A stretch of DNA of 64,000 nt, taken from JBCBSP01 sp039819095. Its GTDB lineage: Bacteria; Pseudomonadota; Alphaproteobacteria; Caulobacterales; Maricaulaceae. The translations under genes and the position numbers were made by a program. Shown here one piece after another: positions 34,524 through 42,146 of the stretch (position 1 is its first letter; the number at the start of each line of letters is the position of its first letter). The notes under the pieces are model-generated. The model was not told the DNA's origin. It saw only the letters and a program-made list of their open reading frames with translations, and searched no databases. Location of the stretch: assembly GCA_039819095.1 (NCBI GenBank), contig JBCBSP010000004.1, positions 186,001 through 250,000 on the forward strand. The letters run 5' to 3'.

Positions 34524-35180
34524 ATGCGACTGGGCGTTCTTAAAGGGTTCCGCGCAAGTATCGCTGCGCTCGGGCTGCTCGCCTTGGCCGCGTGCGCGGG
34601 CTCGCCTGAACCGGTTGCCCCTGAAGACGGCTGCGTTCAGGCGGGGCTTGGTTCGAACGGCTGGCACGCCAATCTCTATCTGCCGGCCGAAGCCTTCGAC
34701 CCGGACGGGCCTCTGAGGCGCTGGCGCCCGGATGCGGACTGGTTCGCCATTGGCTGGGGCGATGCGCGCGCCTATCGCCGGCTCGGGCCCGTTTCCGGGG
34801 CGAGCGCGATCCTGTGGCCTACGCCCTCACTCATGCATGCGGCATGGTTTGAGCGCGATCCGCGCGAGGCCTATGCCGGTCGCGAGATCGGTCTGGCGCT
34901 GTCACGCGCTGAGGCCCGCGCGCTCGCCGACGCGATTGAGCAGGACCTAGCCCTGGGCCAGGACGGGGCGGTGCAGGTCGAAGGGCCGGGTCTGGATCGT
35001 CGTGGATCGGCCTTCCTGGCTGCTCGGCCGCGCTATCATCTGTTTCGCACGTGTAATGTCTGGCTGGCGCGCCGGCTTGAGCAGGCGGGGCTGGAAGCGG
35101 GCTGGACGGATGGCCATCTTCTTCCCGGCTCGCTGCTGCGCGAGACGCGCCGCCACACCGCAGCAGACTGTGGAAGTTGA
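34524..35180 (+). CDS. DUF2459 family lipoprotein
   Basis: A 218-residue lipoprotein of unknown role. The signal peptide ends in a lipobox (LALAACAGS, Cys at about residue 26). The family core follows: LGSNGWHANLYLPAEAF (about 43-59), WFAIGWGDARAYR (about 74-86) and ILWPTPSLMHAAWF (about 95-108), and later YHLFRTCNVWLARRLEQAGL (about 171-190). The conserved His/Asp/Cys/Asn suggest a peptidase- or amidase-like fold, but no activity is established. It follows guaA by 30 bases and could share its transcript. Confidence 0.85.
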   Translation: MRLGVLKGFRASIAALGLLALAACAGSPEPVAPEDGCVQAGLGSNGWHANLYLPAEAFDPDGPLRRWRPDADWFAIGWGDARAYRRLGPVSGASAILWPTPSLMHAAWFERDPREAYAGREIGLALSRAEARALADAIEQDLALGQDGAVQVEGPGLDRRGSAFLAARPRYHLFRTCNVWLARRLEQAGLEAGWTDGHLLPGSLLRETRRHTAADCGS

Positions 35181-35345
35181 AGGCTGGACCGCACCGGCGG
35201 CGCTATAGCCGGTTCAGCAGGCTTTCAGGCTGCGCTATTTCGTCTATCGGGGAAGCAGTCCGTCCGCGATTTTCAATACTGGCTTCTGCCACGCCGCCGA
35301 AACGGGCGCAGCTTTGCAGCGATCAGGCCCGGGGAGGCCGGATGA

Positions 35346-35546
35346 ATGGACATTGATCGTATCGACCAGCTGGAGATGCGGGTCGCGGAGCAGGATCGGA
35401 TGCTGGAGGAGCTGTCTGAGGTGATGGCGAGCCAGCAGAAGGATATTGAGCGCTTGCGCGCACGCCTGACGCGCTCTGATGATCGCATAGCGGAACTGGA
35501 AGCCGGCCTGCCGAACGCCGCGAGTGAAAAGCCGCCGCACTACTGA
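35346..35546 (+). CDS. slyX: SlyX family protein
   Basis: A 66-residue coiled-coil protein. It fits the SlyX pattern throughout: RIDQLEMRVAEQDRMLEELS, then VMASQQKDIERLRARL, and the conserved C-terminal end EKPPHY. Heptad spacing of Leu, Ile and Val indicates one long coiled coil. GGGGAGG lies about 6 bases upstream of the ATG. The molecular role of SlyX is not known. Confidence 0.9.
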   Translation: MDIDRIDQLEMRVAEQDRMLEELSEVMASQQKDIERLRARLTRSDDRIAELEAGLPNAASEKPPHY

Positions 35547-35689
35547 GCTGAGCCTCAACCTTGCTGGTGGTGGCTCTATCCTCACGCCAGCCGACATCAC
35601 CGCCCTGCATCCAAACCGGTCATCCGCGGCGACTAAGGGGTGAAGCGGGCGAGTTGGACCGGCCCGTACAGCGAGGAGGATTTACGCTC

Positions 35690-36103
35690 ATGGACAATGA
35701 TTTCGTCAGCCTTTTCAGCTCCTACTGGTGGCTGTTATTCCCACTCGCCTTCTTCATCGCAGCTGGGTGGAGCAGCTTCATGCGCTATAAGCGCACCCAG
35801 GCGAAGATCGAGCTTCTGAAGAGTTATGCGGCCAGCGGCCAGGAGCCGCCCAAAGAGCTCCTGGCCAATCTCGACAGCAAGGAACACGTCTATGACGACG
35901 AAGCCGACGACGGTTCCAACAGCGGAGCGGGGACGACCTCCTTTCTGTTCATCCTATTCGCAGGCCTGGCTGGCGTATTCGCCTTCGCCGGCTATAGCGA
36001 CTTGCTCGGGGATATGGACCAGGAGCTCTATTTCGTCGCCATGATTCTCGGCGTGCTCGCTCTGGCCTTCCTGGTGGGCGGCCTTTTTGGGCGCCGTCGC
36101 TAG
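35690..36103 (+). CDS. Membrane protein of sigma module 1 (DUF6249-like)
   Basis: A 137-residue protein with one N-terminal helix (about residues 11-32), a cytoplasmic linker KRTQAKIELLKSYAASGQEP (about 37-56) plus an acidic stretch DDEADDGSNSGAG, and two further helices (about 83-100 and 110-131), ending in GRRR. The linker motif, with Gly-Gln following a helix and then Leu-Leu, recurs in the first gene of the second module at 39789 (EATRNGQQLDSQTIQAL), so the two are likely paralogues of a DUF6249-type family; that name is tentative. The ATG at 35690 has GAGGAGG 10 bases upstream. It stands 12 bases before an ECF sigma gene. Confidence 0.78.
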   Translation: MDNDFVSLFSSYWWLLFPLAFFIAAGWSSFMRYKRTQAKIELLKSYAASGQEPPKELLANLDSKEHVYDDEADDGSNSGAGTTSFLFILFAGLAGVFAFAGYSDLLGDMDQELYFVAMILGVLALAFLVGGLFGRRR

Positions 36104-36115
36104 AGCGGGTCCGCC

Positions 36116-36658
36116 ATGAGCGGTCCGCCGCCATCCGATGCGGATCTGGTCAAGCGCGCCCGTTCAGGCTCGGACGCCGCCTTCGCCGCCCTGGTGCGCC
36201 GCCACGAGGCGGCGGTGCGTCGCTTTGCGGTGCGCATTCTGGCCGATGCCAGCGAGGCGGATGATCTGGCTCAGGATGCGTTTGTTCACGCCTGGAGCCG
36301 GTTGGGCGCCCTGCGCGATCCGTCCCGCTTCAGGAGCTGGGTCATGGGCATCGCCTACAGCAAGGCCGCCTCGCGCACGCGCAGCCTGTTCAGGCGCATG
36401 CGCCGCCAGCGCGCCTGGCTGGACACCCGAGCGGACACGGTGGCCGCGACGGGTGAGGCGCGGGCGACGGCGCTGCAGCTGCTCGGCCGGCTTTCGGTCG
36501 ATCAGCGCGCCGCGCTCGCCCTGTGCGATGGGGCGGGCTTTTCCCATGGCGAGGCGGCCGGTATTCTCGGCCAGCCCCTCGGTACGGTGAAATCAAATAT
36601 CGCCCGGGCGAAGACGCGCTTGCGCGCGCTGGCAGGAGATGACGATGAACAAGGTTGA
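36116..36658 (+). CDS. ECF RNA polymerase sigma factor, module 1
   Basis: A 180-residue extracytoplasmic-function sigma factor that directs RNA polymerase to a small promoter set. Region 2 covers about residues 20-88 and includes EADDLAQDAFVHAWSRLGAL (core binding and -10 recognition) and FRSWVMGIAYSKA. Region 4 covers about 118-172, with the helix-turn-helix FSHGEAAGILGQPLGTVKSN. The linker is Arg-rich. It lacks regions 1 and 3, as expected. Its 3' end overlaps the following small membrane protein gene, a probable anti-sigma factor. It aligns well in region 2 with the sigma factor at 40220. Confidence 0.93.
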   Translation: MSGPPPSDADLVKRARSGSDAAFAALVRRHEAAVRRFAVRILADASEADDLAQDAFVHAWSRLGALRDPSRFRSWVMGIAYSKAASRTRSLFRRMRRQRAWLDTRADTVAATGEARATALQLLGRLSVDQRAALALCDGAGFSHGEAAGILGQPLGTVKSNIARAKTRLRALAGDDDEQG

Positions 36659-36974
36659 AACCGTTCTGGAGCAGGTCTGGGCCGACACTCAGGCGCCCCT
36701 CGATAACGCGTCGTCATCGCGCAGCTTTGAGCTCGCCGTCATGGAGAAGATCGCATCGCGCCGCCTCCTTCTGGATTTCGCTTTCAGGGCCGTGCTGGTT
36801 GCGGCGCTCCTCTTGACCGCCTGGGCGTTGAGCCCTGCCCTGTCCGGGTTGAGTGAGGCGCTCGCCGTCTCAGGCCTTAGCTCCGTGCTGACCTCTGGCG
36901 GGCTGGTGCTCGCCGCTGCGCTCGCCATCGGCGCCGGAGCTCAGCGCTGGACCGGCTTGCGGCTTCGTTTCTAG
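36645..36974 (+). CDS. Small membrane protein, putative anti-sigma factor, module 1
   Basis: A 109-residue protein with a roughly 43-residue polar N-terminus (including FELAVMEKIASRRLLLDF) and two hydrophobic helices (about residues 44-66 and 75-96). I choose the ATG at 36645 since AGGAG lies 6 bases before it; the ATG at 36639 is too close to that site. It overlaps the sigma gene by 14 bases. Position and layout suggest an anti-sigma factor that holds the sigma at the membrane, but there is no HxxxCxxC zinc motif or other known anti-sigma signature, so the role is inference. Confidence 0.72.
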   Translation: MNKVETVLEQVWADTQAPLDNASSSRSFELAVMEKIASRRLLLDFAFRAVLVAALLLTAWALSPALSGLSEALAVSGLSSVLTSGGLVLAAALAIGAGAQRWTGLRLRF

Positions 36975-37065
36975 ATCAATCAGCGACCGAAGTTCGAAAC
37001 CCTGCTGAGCCGGTTAGCCGCGTGAGCCGGGACGCGGCGTACTTGACCGCCTTCACCCCGCCACC

Positions 37066-37088
37066 TAAACGCAACATTATAACATATG
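37066..37088. promoter_or_regulatory. Candidate Zur-like operator, one strong half
   Basis: TATAACATATG (37078-37088) matches ten of eleven bases of one half of the alphaproteobacterial Zur palindrome as I remember it; the left half matches only about five of eleven. It lies about 30 bases before the likely merC-type start. Tentative. Confidence 0.3.
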
Positions 37089-37118
37089 ATCGGCGGGCCG
37101 GTCTGGTGGAGACGAAGA

Positions 37119-37502
37119 ATGCAAGCGCGTCAAACCTCATCCTTTGCTGATGTCATGGGCGTTAGCGCGTCCGGGCTTTGTATTCTGCACTGTCTGGCTC
37201 TGCCGCTCGCGGCGGCGGCGTTGCCGCTCGCAGGCGCTCTGGCCGAAGCGGAGTGGATTCACAGATTGCTCGTCATCATGGCCGCGCTTGTCGCCGCCTT
37301 CGCCTTCTTCACCGATCGGACTGGAACGGGCCGGGCTCAGTTCGCGCTTCTTGCCGGGGGCGGCGTCGCGCTCCTCGTGGCGGGTGCCTTCGTTGAAGTG
37401 CTGCATGACTGGGAAACGCCGTTGACGGTCGCCGGTGCTGTGCTGCTGTCCATCGCTCATATTCTGCGCTGGCGAGGCCATAGGCCCCACCGAACCGGCT
37501 AA
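37119..37502 (+). CDS. MerC-domain membrane protein
   Basis: A 127-residue membrane protein with about four helices. The first helical region carries the MerC signature GVSASGLCILHCLALPL (about residues 13-29), including the Cys-x2-His-Cys typical of metal transport by this family, and later HDWETPLTVAGAVLLSIAH. MerC proteins import mercuric ions in resistance operons, but no other mer gene is near; chromosomal homologues may handle zinc or other metals. GGTGGAGA 7 bases before 37119 favours that start over the ATG at 37086, which would lie within the candidate operator. Confidence 0.82.
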   Translation: MQARQTSSFADVMGVSASGLCILHCLALPLAAAALPLAGALAEAEWIHRLLVIMAALVAAFAFFTDRTGTGRAQFALLAGGGVALLVAGAFVEVLHDWETPLTVAGAVLLSIAHILRWRGHRPHRTG

Positions 37503-37644
37503 GGCGGGGCGATTCTGGTCCAAAATATTGGGCTGGTCTGAGCTAGTTTTGCTTTTGGCTGCCTCTGCAAATCCTGTGAGCCAGCCTTTCCGATCTCGGC
37601 CGCGAGGCAGGCTTCTCCGCGACTGACGTGAACACTACGACGCC

Positions 37645-38688
37645 CTAAGCCTTCAGCGCCCAACCCAGCCGCTCGCCGGCGTGAAACGGGGTCAAATCCT
37701 GGCCGCCCGGGTCGATGCTTTGGGGAAGATCAAGCCCGCAGCGTTCCAGCGTCACTCGGTCTTCGTTCAACGGCAGGCCGTAGAAGCGCGGGCCGTATTC
37801 GCTGGCGAAGCCTTCCAGCCTGTCCAGGCAATCAAGCTCTTCAAACGTTTCGGCGTAGCTCTCCAGCGCGCAGGGCGCGGAGAAAATGCCCGCGCAACCG
37901 CAGGCGCTCTCCTTGGCGTGGCGTTCATGCGGGGCGGAGTCGGTGCCCAGGAAGAAGCGTGAATGACCAGTCGCCACGATCCGGCGCAGCGCCTCCTTGT
38001 GCTTGGCGCGCTTGGCCACGGGCAGGCAGTACATGTGCGGACGGATGCCCCCGACCAGCATGTCATTGCGGTCAATCCGCAGATGATGGGCGGTGATGGT
38101 CGCGGCCATGCGCTCGTCGGCGTCGAGCACGAACTGCACCGAGTCCTCGGTGGTGATGTGCTCCAGCACGACTTTCAGACCGGAGAAGGTCTTCAGGATC
38201 GGGCTGAGAATCTGATCCAGGAAGACCTTCTCGCGGTCAAAGATATCAATCTCCGGGCTGACCACCTCGCCATGGACGAGAAGCGGCATGCCGATCTTTT
38301 CCAGCCGCTCCAGCACCGGGTAGATGCGTTTCACATCGGTCACGCCGCTGTCTGAGTTGGTGGTGGCGCCGGCCGGGTAGAGTTTCACAGCGGTGAACAC
38401 GCCTTCGCCATGCCCGCGTTCCAGCTCGTCCGGATCGATCGTATCGGTCAGATAGGCGGTCATCAGCGGGATGAAGTCGGCGCCCGCCGGCAGCGCCGCC
38501 ATGATCCGGTCGCGATAGGCCGCCGCCATGGCTGTGGTGGTGATCGGCGGAACCAGGTTCGGCATGACGATGGCCCGACGGAACTGCGCGGCGGTGAAGG
38601 GCGCGGCGATTTTCAGCATTTCGCCGTCACGCAGATGCACGTGCCAGTCGTCGGGACGGCGAAGGGTGAGAGTGGCGGGCGCGCTCAT
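37645..38688 (-). CDS. pyrC: Dihydroorotase
   Basis: A zinc enzyme of pyrimidine synthesis, 347 residues, of the short class like E. coli PyrC; it interconverts carbamoyl aspartate and dihydroorotate. The metal-binding DDWHVHLRDGEML lies at residues 11-23, the carboxylated Lys in FTAVKLYPAGATTNS (about 99-113), and the remaining ligands in MPLLVHGEV (about 134-142), VVLEHITTED and FLGTDSAPHERHAKESACGC (about 248-267). Everything needed is present. It is transcribed alone and opposite to its neighbours. Confidence 0.95.
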   Translation of the reverse strand: MSAPATLTLRRPDDWHVHLRDGEMLKIAAPFTAAQFRRAIVMPNLVPPITTTAMAAAYRDRIMAALPAGADFIPLMTAYLTDTIDPDELERGHGEGVFTAVKLYPAGATTNSDSGVTDVKRIYPVLERLEKIGMPLLVHGEVVSPEIDIFDREKVFLDQILSPILKTFSGLKVVLEHITTEDSVQFVLDADERMAATITAHHLRIDRNDMLVGGIRPHMYCLPVAKRAKHKEALRRIVATGHSRFFLGTDSAPHERHAKESACGCAGIFSAPCALESYAETFEELDCLDRLEGFASEYGPRFYGLPLNEDRVTLERCGLDLPQSIDPGGQDLTPFHAGERLGWALKA

Positions 38689-38774
38689 CGATGAACCTCA
38701 CGGGGCTGGTTGGCCTGCACGGTTTAGCAAGTGCGGGGGTCCGCGCCATGGGGCCTGATGTAGCAGGCTCAGCC

Positions 38775-39011
38775 TCACTCCTCATCCTTGCGCGCGCCTT
38801 CGGTCCAGATGGCGTAGCCCATCTGAACGCTGGCGAAGGTCAGGCCGATGAAGAGGGCGAGCAGGAGGATGGCGAGCAGGCCGGCGCTCGATTGGCTGGC
38901 CAGCGTGCGCAGATTGGCGAAGTCGAATACCAGAATGGCGGCGACGAAGAGGATCGCGACGATGAAGCCGATCAGGGCGTGTCGGATGAGGAAGCGGACA
39001 AGGTCGGGCAT
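38775..39011 (-). CDS. Small two-helix membrane protein
   Basis: A 78-residue protein with hydrophobic helices at about residues 7-29 and 41-66 and a charged C-terminus (TEGARKDEE). Its purine-rich ribosome site (GAAAGGCGCC on the coding strand) lies just before the start. I do not recognise a family, though the pattern is shared by many uncharacterised alphaproteobacterial proteins. It lies downstream of nothing obvious and is 86 bases from pyrC on the same strand. Confidence 0.7.
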   Translation of the reverse strand: MPDLVRFLIRHALIGFIVAILFVAAILVFDFANLRTLASQSSAGLLAILLLALFIGLTFASVQMGYAIWTEGARKDEE

Positions 39012-39148
39012 GGCGGCGCCTTTCAGGGTCTCTGACCGAAGCTAGCGCGTGCTCGGCGGAGGGCCATGCGCGCCTCACTTTTGACGGGCCTCGCCGCAGG
39101 GCGGGGAGTCAGCCTAGTCTGATTTCAACAACCCAGCGGGAGGCGGAT

Positions 39149-39733
39149 ATGGGCGTGTTGATCGCCGGACTGGTGCTTTTTCTCGGCATTCATTCGGTTC
39201 GGATATTCAGGCTGCGCGAGCCGTTCAATCGGGCGCTGGGCGCGCAGGTCTACATGGTCGTCTATGCCTTGATCAGCGCGGCGGGGCTCGCCCTGATCAT
39301 CTACGGCAAGATACTCGCTCATCCGTCTGCCGCGCTGTGGGCGCCGCCCGGCTGGACGCGCTTTGCGCCGCTCATCGTCACACCCATTGCGCTTGTGCTC
39401 ATCGCGTCCGCCTATCTGCCAGGCCGACTGCGTTCGCTCATCCGGCATCCGATGACGCTGGGGCTGGCGCTGTGGTCGGGTTCCCATCTCATGGCCAATG
39501 GCGACACGGCCTCCGTGGTCATGTTCGCCGCCATCTTGGTCTGGTCTGTTCTGCTGGCTGTGACGGTGTTCGCTGAGGGCGGCGGGTATGACAGGCCGGG
39601 CTCGCTCGGCGGGGATGCGGTCGCGCTGGGCGCCGGTCTGACGGTCGCTGCGCTAACGGCGGTCTTCCACATGCAGCTTTTCGGCGTCGCGGTGATCGAG
39701 CTTGCATCCGATCAACCGCCGTCAGGCATCTGA
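39149..39733 (+). CDS. NnrU family membrane protein
   Basis: A 194-residue inner-membrane protein with about six helices. Family features include FLGIHSVRIF near residue 11, the His/Arg-rich loop GRLRSLIRHPMTLGLALWSG (about 91-110) followed by SHLMANGD, and the terminal helix near residue 165. NnrU was named for nitrite/nitric-oxide metabolism and is related to zeta-carotene isomerase; conserved His residues may bind haem. No denitrification or carotenoid gene is nearby, so the role here is open. The second sigma module starts 55 bases downstream on the same strand. Confidence 0.88.
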   Translation: MGVLIAGLVLFLGIHSVRIFRLREPFNRALGAQVYMVVYALISAAGLALIIYGKILAHPSAALWAPPGWTRFAPLIVTPIALVLIASAYLPGRLRSLIRHPMTLGLALWSGSHLMANGDTASVVMFAAILVWSVLLAVTVFAEGGGYDRPGSLGGDAVALGAGLTVAALTAVFHMQLFGVAVIELASDQPPSGI

Positions 39734-39788
39734 TGATCAGGCCGCCCCGCTCAGTCCGGGCGCAGACACGGAAGACCAGGAGGTCGAT

Positions 39789-40193
39789 ATGGAAGCCATC
39801 CTCATCCCGCTTGCCCCGTTCGTCATGGTGGTGCTGATTGTCGGCATCATCTTCTACTTCAATTCGAAGAACCGGCGCGCCGTGCTGGAAACCGTTCGTG
39901 AAGCCACGCGCAATGGCCAGCAGCTGGATTCCCAGACCATCCAGGCGTTGGGCATGCCGCAAAGGAACAACCGTGGCGGCGATCTGAAGGCCGGTGCGAT
40001 CTTGCTCGCCATTGCGGCGGCCTTTGTCACCCTGGGCCTGGCGATCGGCCGGATCGATAGTGGTGACGCCAGTGAGGCCGTGCCGGTCCTGGTCGCGCTC
40101 GCCTCCTTTCCCGGCTTCATCGGTCTGGTGCTCTTGCTGTTCGGCCTCGCCCATTCCCGCCGGGGCCGGAACGAGGACGAACTCAGCGACTGA
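39789..40193 (+). CDS. Membrane protein of sigma module 2 (DUF6249-like)
   Basis: A 134-residue protein with the same layout as the protein at 35690: an N-terminal helix (about residues 4-24), a linker RAVLETVREATRNGQQLDSQ (about 30-49), then two helices (about 69-88 and 97-119) and a charged tail (SRRGRNEDELSD). The shared linker motif, helix counts, size and gene order make them paralogues. AGGAGG stands about 5 bases before the ATG. It precedes the ECF sigma gene by 26 bases. A role as membrane partner or sensor for the sigma system is inference. Confidence 0.8.
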   Translation: MEAILIPLAPFVMVVLIVGIIFYFNSKNRRAVLETVREATRNGQQLDSQTIQALGMPQRNNRGGDLKAGAILLAIAAAFVTLGLAIGRIDSGDASEAVPVLVALASFPGFIGLVLLLFGLAHSRRGRNEDELSD

Positions 40194-40219
40194 TCGCGAG
40201 CGCCGCGCAAGGACTCCTG

Positions 40220-40765
40220 ATGGCTGAACCCAGCGATGACGAGCTGGTCGCTCTGGTGATGGCGGGCCGGGACAAGCGCGCCTTTGGCGTGCTTGTGCGT
40301 CGCCATGAGGTCGTGGTGCGTGGACTGTTGATGCGCCTGTGCCGCAATCACGCCCTGGCTGAAGACCTGGCACAGGACGCCTTCGTGCGAGCCTATACCC
40401 GGATTGACAGCTATCGGGCGACGGGCAGTTTCAAGTCCTGGCTCTGCCGCATCGCCTATACCGAGTTTTTGAAGTCGGCCCGCAAGCGCAAATCGGCTGA
40501 CCGCGCATTGGACCGGCTTCAGAACGACGCCGTCGAAGACAGCGCCCCGCCTGCGGATGGCGGCGCGCGGGTGGATCTTGATCGCGCGCTGGCGACGTTG
40601 AAGCCGGATGAACGGGTCTGCGTCGTGCTGTGTTATGCAGGCGGTCTCAGCCATTCAGAGGCGGCGGGCGTGACCGGCTTTGCGCTTGGCACCGTTAAGA
40701 GTCACGTCAAGCGCGGCCGGGACAAGCTCAAAGCCTGGTTTGAAAGAAAGGTCGAGGCGGCATGA
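40220..40765 (+). CDS. ECF RNA polymerase sigma factor, module 2
   Basis: A 181-residue ECF sigma factor. Region 2 (about residues 18-86) includes FGVLVRRHEVVVR, EDLAQDAFVRAYTRIDSYR and FKSWLCRIAYTEF; region 4 (about 118-172) carries the helix-turn-helix LSHSEAAGVTGFALGTVKSH. The region-2 core DLAQDAFV and the VRRHE element are identical to those in the sigma at 36116, while the linker differs. The ATGA overlap with the next gene implies coupled translation. The promoter it recognises is not evident. Confidence 0.93.
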   Translation: MAEPSDDELVALVMAGRDKRAFGVLVRRHEVVVRGLLMRLCRNHALAEDLAQDAFVRAYTRIDSYRATGSFKSWLCRIAYTEFLKSARKRKSADRALDRLQNDAVEDSAPPADGGARVDLDRALATLKPDERVCVVLCYAGGLSHSEAAGVTGFALGTVKSHVKRGRDKLKAWFERKVEAA

Positions 40766-41112
40766 ATGACAACGCCGATACCGCACGGAACGAGGAAGAC
40801 GCCTTCCACACTGAGTTGGAGGAGCTGTTCCGCCGCAATGAACCCCAGCCTCAGCCTGGCTATGCCGGGCGGATACTGCAGCGGGTAAGCCGGCCTGAGC
40901 GCGTACGCTATGCCGCCATCGGCGGAGCTGGCGCGCTGGGCGCGGCGGTGAGCGGATTCCAGCTGCGTCAGCTTCTGGAAAACCAGACCCTTCAGTTCAG
41001 CGGAATGCTGGGTGAAGTCATCGCCTTCGCCGGTCCGCAATCGATCAGCGTTGCGCTGATGGCGGCGAGCGGGCTCGTGCTGGCCTGGGTGCTGCCGCGC
41101 CGCGGGTTTTGA
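40762..41112 (+). CDS. Small membrane protein, putative anti-sigma factor, module 2
   Basis: A 116-residue protein with an acidic N-terminal half (NDNADTARNEEDAFHTELEE) and the segment YAGRILQRVSRPERVRY that corresponds to FELAVMEKIASRRLLLDF of the module-1 protein. It has two weak hydrophobic helices (about residues 50-66 and 90-112) and ends PRRGF. The ATG overlaps the sigma stop codon. As in module 1, position suggests an anti-sigma factor without a recognised signature domain. Confidence 0.72.
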   Translation: MNDNADTARNEEDAFHTELEELFRRNEPQPQPGYAGRILQRVSRPERVRYAAIGGAGALGAAVSGFQLRQLLENQTLQFSGMLGEVIAFAGPQSISVALMAASGLVLAWVLPRRGF

Positions 41113-41203
41113 CGCGGGCCCGACGCCTCAACTCACATCGGCTTTTGTGCAGCCGCGAAGCCTCGACTAACGTGGCGCTGTTTTCGTCGCGTGAGGAACG
41201 CCC

Positions 41204-42049
41204 ATGTCCGCCCAACCCAAGCCGTCTTCTGCGCCCGCCGGCGCCCCCAAGCGCCTCAGCCCGCCCGCGATCAAGGCGCGCAAGGGCGGCGATCCGCTGG
41301 TCTGCCTGACGGCTTATGATGCGCCGACCGCTCGGCTGCTGGACCCCCATTGCGATGTGATCCTGGTGGGCGATTCCGTCGGCATGGTCGTTCACGGCCT
41401 GCCCAACACGATCGCGGTCACGCTGGACATGATGATCCTTCACGGGCAGGCGGTCATGCGCGGCTCCAGCCAGGCCCTCGTGGTGGTGGATATGCCGTTC
41501 TCCAGCTATGAGCGCTCGCCTGAACAGGCCTTCGACAACGCCGCGCGCGTTCTGCGCGAAACCGGCGCGCAGGCGGTCAAGGTGGAGAGCGGCGTCTACG
41601 TCGCCGAGACCATCGCCTTTCTGGTGGAACGCGGCCTGCCGGTCATGGGCCATGTCGGTCTACGCCCTCAGGCTTCGCTGGTGGAGGGCGGGTTCAAGGC
41701 CAAGGGGCGCGACCAGACCGAACGCGAGCGTGTGCTGGCCGAGGCGCGCGCCGCCGATGAGGCCGGCGCCTTCGCGATCGTGGTTGAAGGCGTGGCTGAA
41801 GATCTCGCCGAGGAGATCACCCGGTCGGTGTCCGCGCCAACCATCGGGATTGGCGCTTCAGCGCGGTGTGACGGACAGATTCTCGTCACCAATGACATGC
41901 TCGGCCAGTTCGACTGGACGCCGCGTTTTGTGAAGCGGTATGCAGATCTGAAGTCTGCGACCGAGCAGGCTGTGAAGGCCTATCGTGAAGATGTGCGCGC
42001 GCGCGCCTTCCCCGGCGCCGATCATGTCTATATGGCCAGGAAGGGCTGA
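41204..42049 (+). CDS. panB: 3-methyl-2-oxobutanoate hydroxymethyltransferase
   Basis: The first committed enzyme of pantothenate (CoA) synthesis, 281 residues; it adds a hydroxymethyl group from methylene-THF to ketoisovalerate. The barrel shows LVCLTAYDAPTARLLDPHCD (about residues 28-47), the metal site VILVGDSVGMVVHG (about 48-61), VVVDMPFSSYERSPEQA (about 95-111) and HVGLRPQASLVEGGFKAKGR (about 151-170), with the catalytic Glu in FAIVVEGVAEDLAEEIT (about 189-205). panC and panD are not in the window. Confidence 0.95.
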   Translation: MSAQPKPSSAPAGAPKRLSPPAIKARKGGDPLVCLTAYDAPTARLLDPHCDVILVGDSVGMVVHGLPNTIAVTLDMMILHGQAVMRGSSQALVVVDMPFSSYERSPEQAFDNAARVLRETGAQAVKVESGVYVAETIAFLVERGLPVMGHVGLRPQASLVEGGFKAKGRDQTERERVLAEARAADEAGAFAIVVEGVAEDLAEEITRSVSAPTIGIGASARCDGQILVTNDMLGQFDWTPRFVKRYADLKSATEQAVKAYREDVRARAFPGADHVYMARKG

Positions 42050-42146
42050 CCGCGCCGCGCAGCAGCGGTGCAAGGCGTATTGCCGCTTGACCGGCGCGCC
42101 GTTAGGGTCCGCCGCAATCAGTTGAAACTAACTTTCGGAGGCCTCG

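Noticed and set aside
33594..34667. A 357-codon minus-strand frame opposite guaA
   Set aside because: Antisense to the pyrophosphatase domain; composition typical of a shadow frame.
35547..35689. ECF-type autoregulated promoter before sigma module 1
   Set aside because: AAACC and CGACTA occur, but the spacing of about 12 bases is too short and the second module has no similar sequence.
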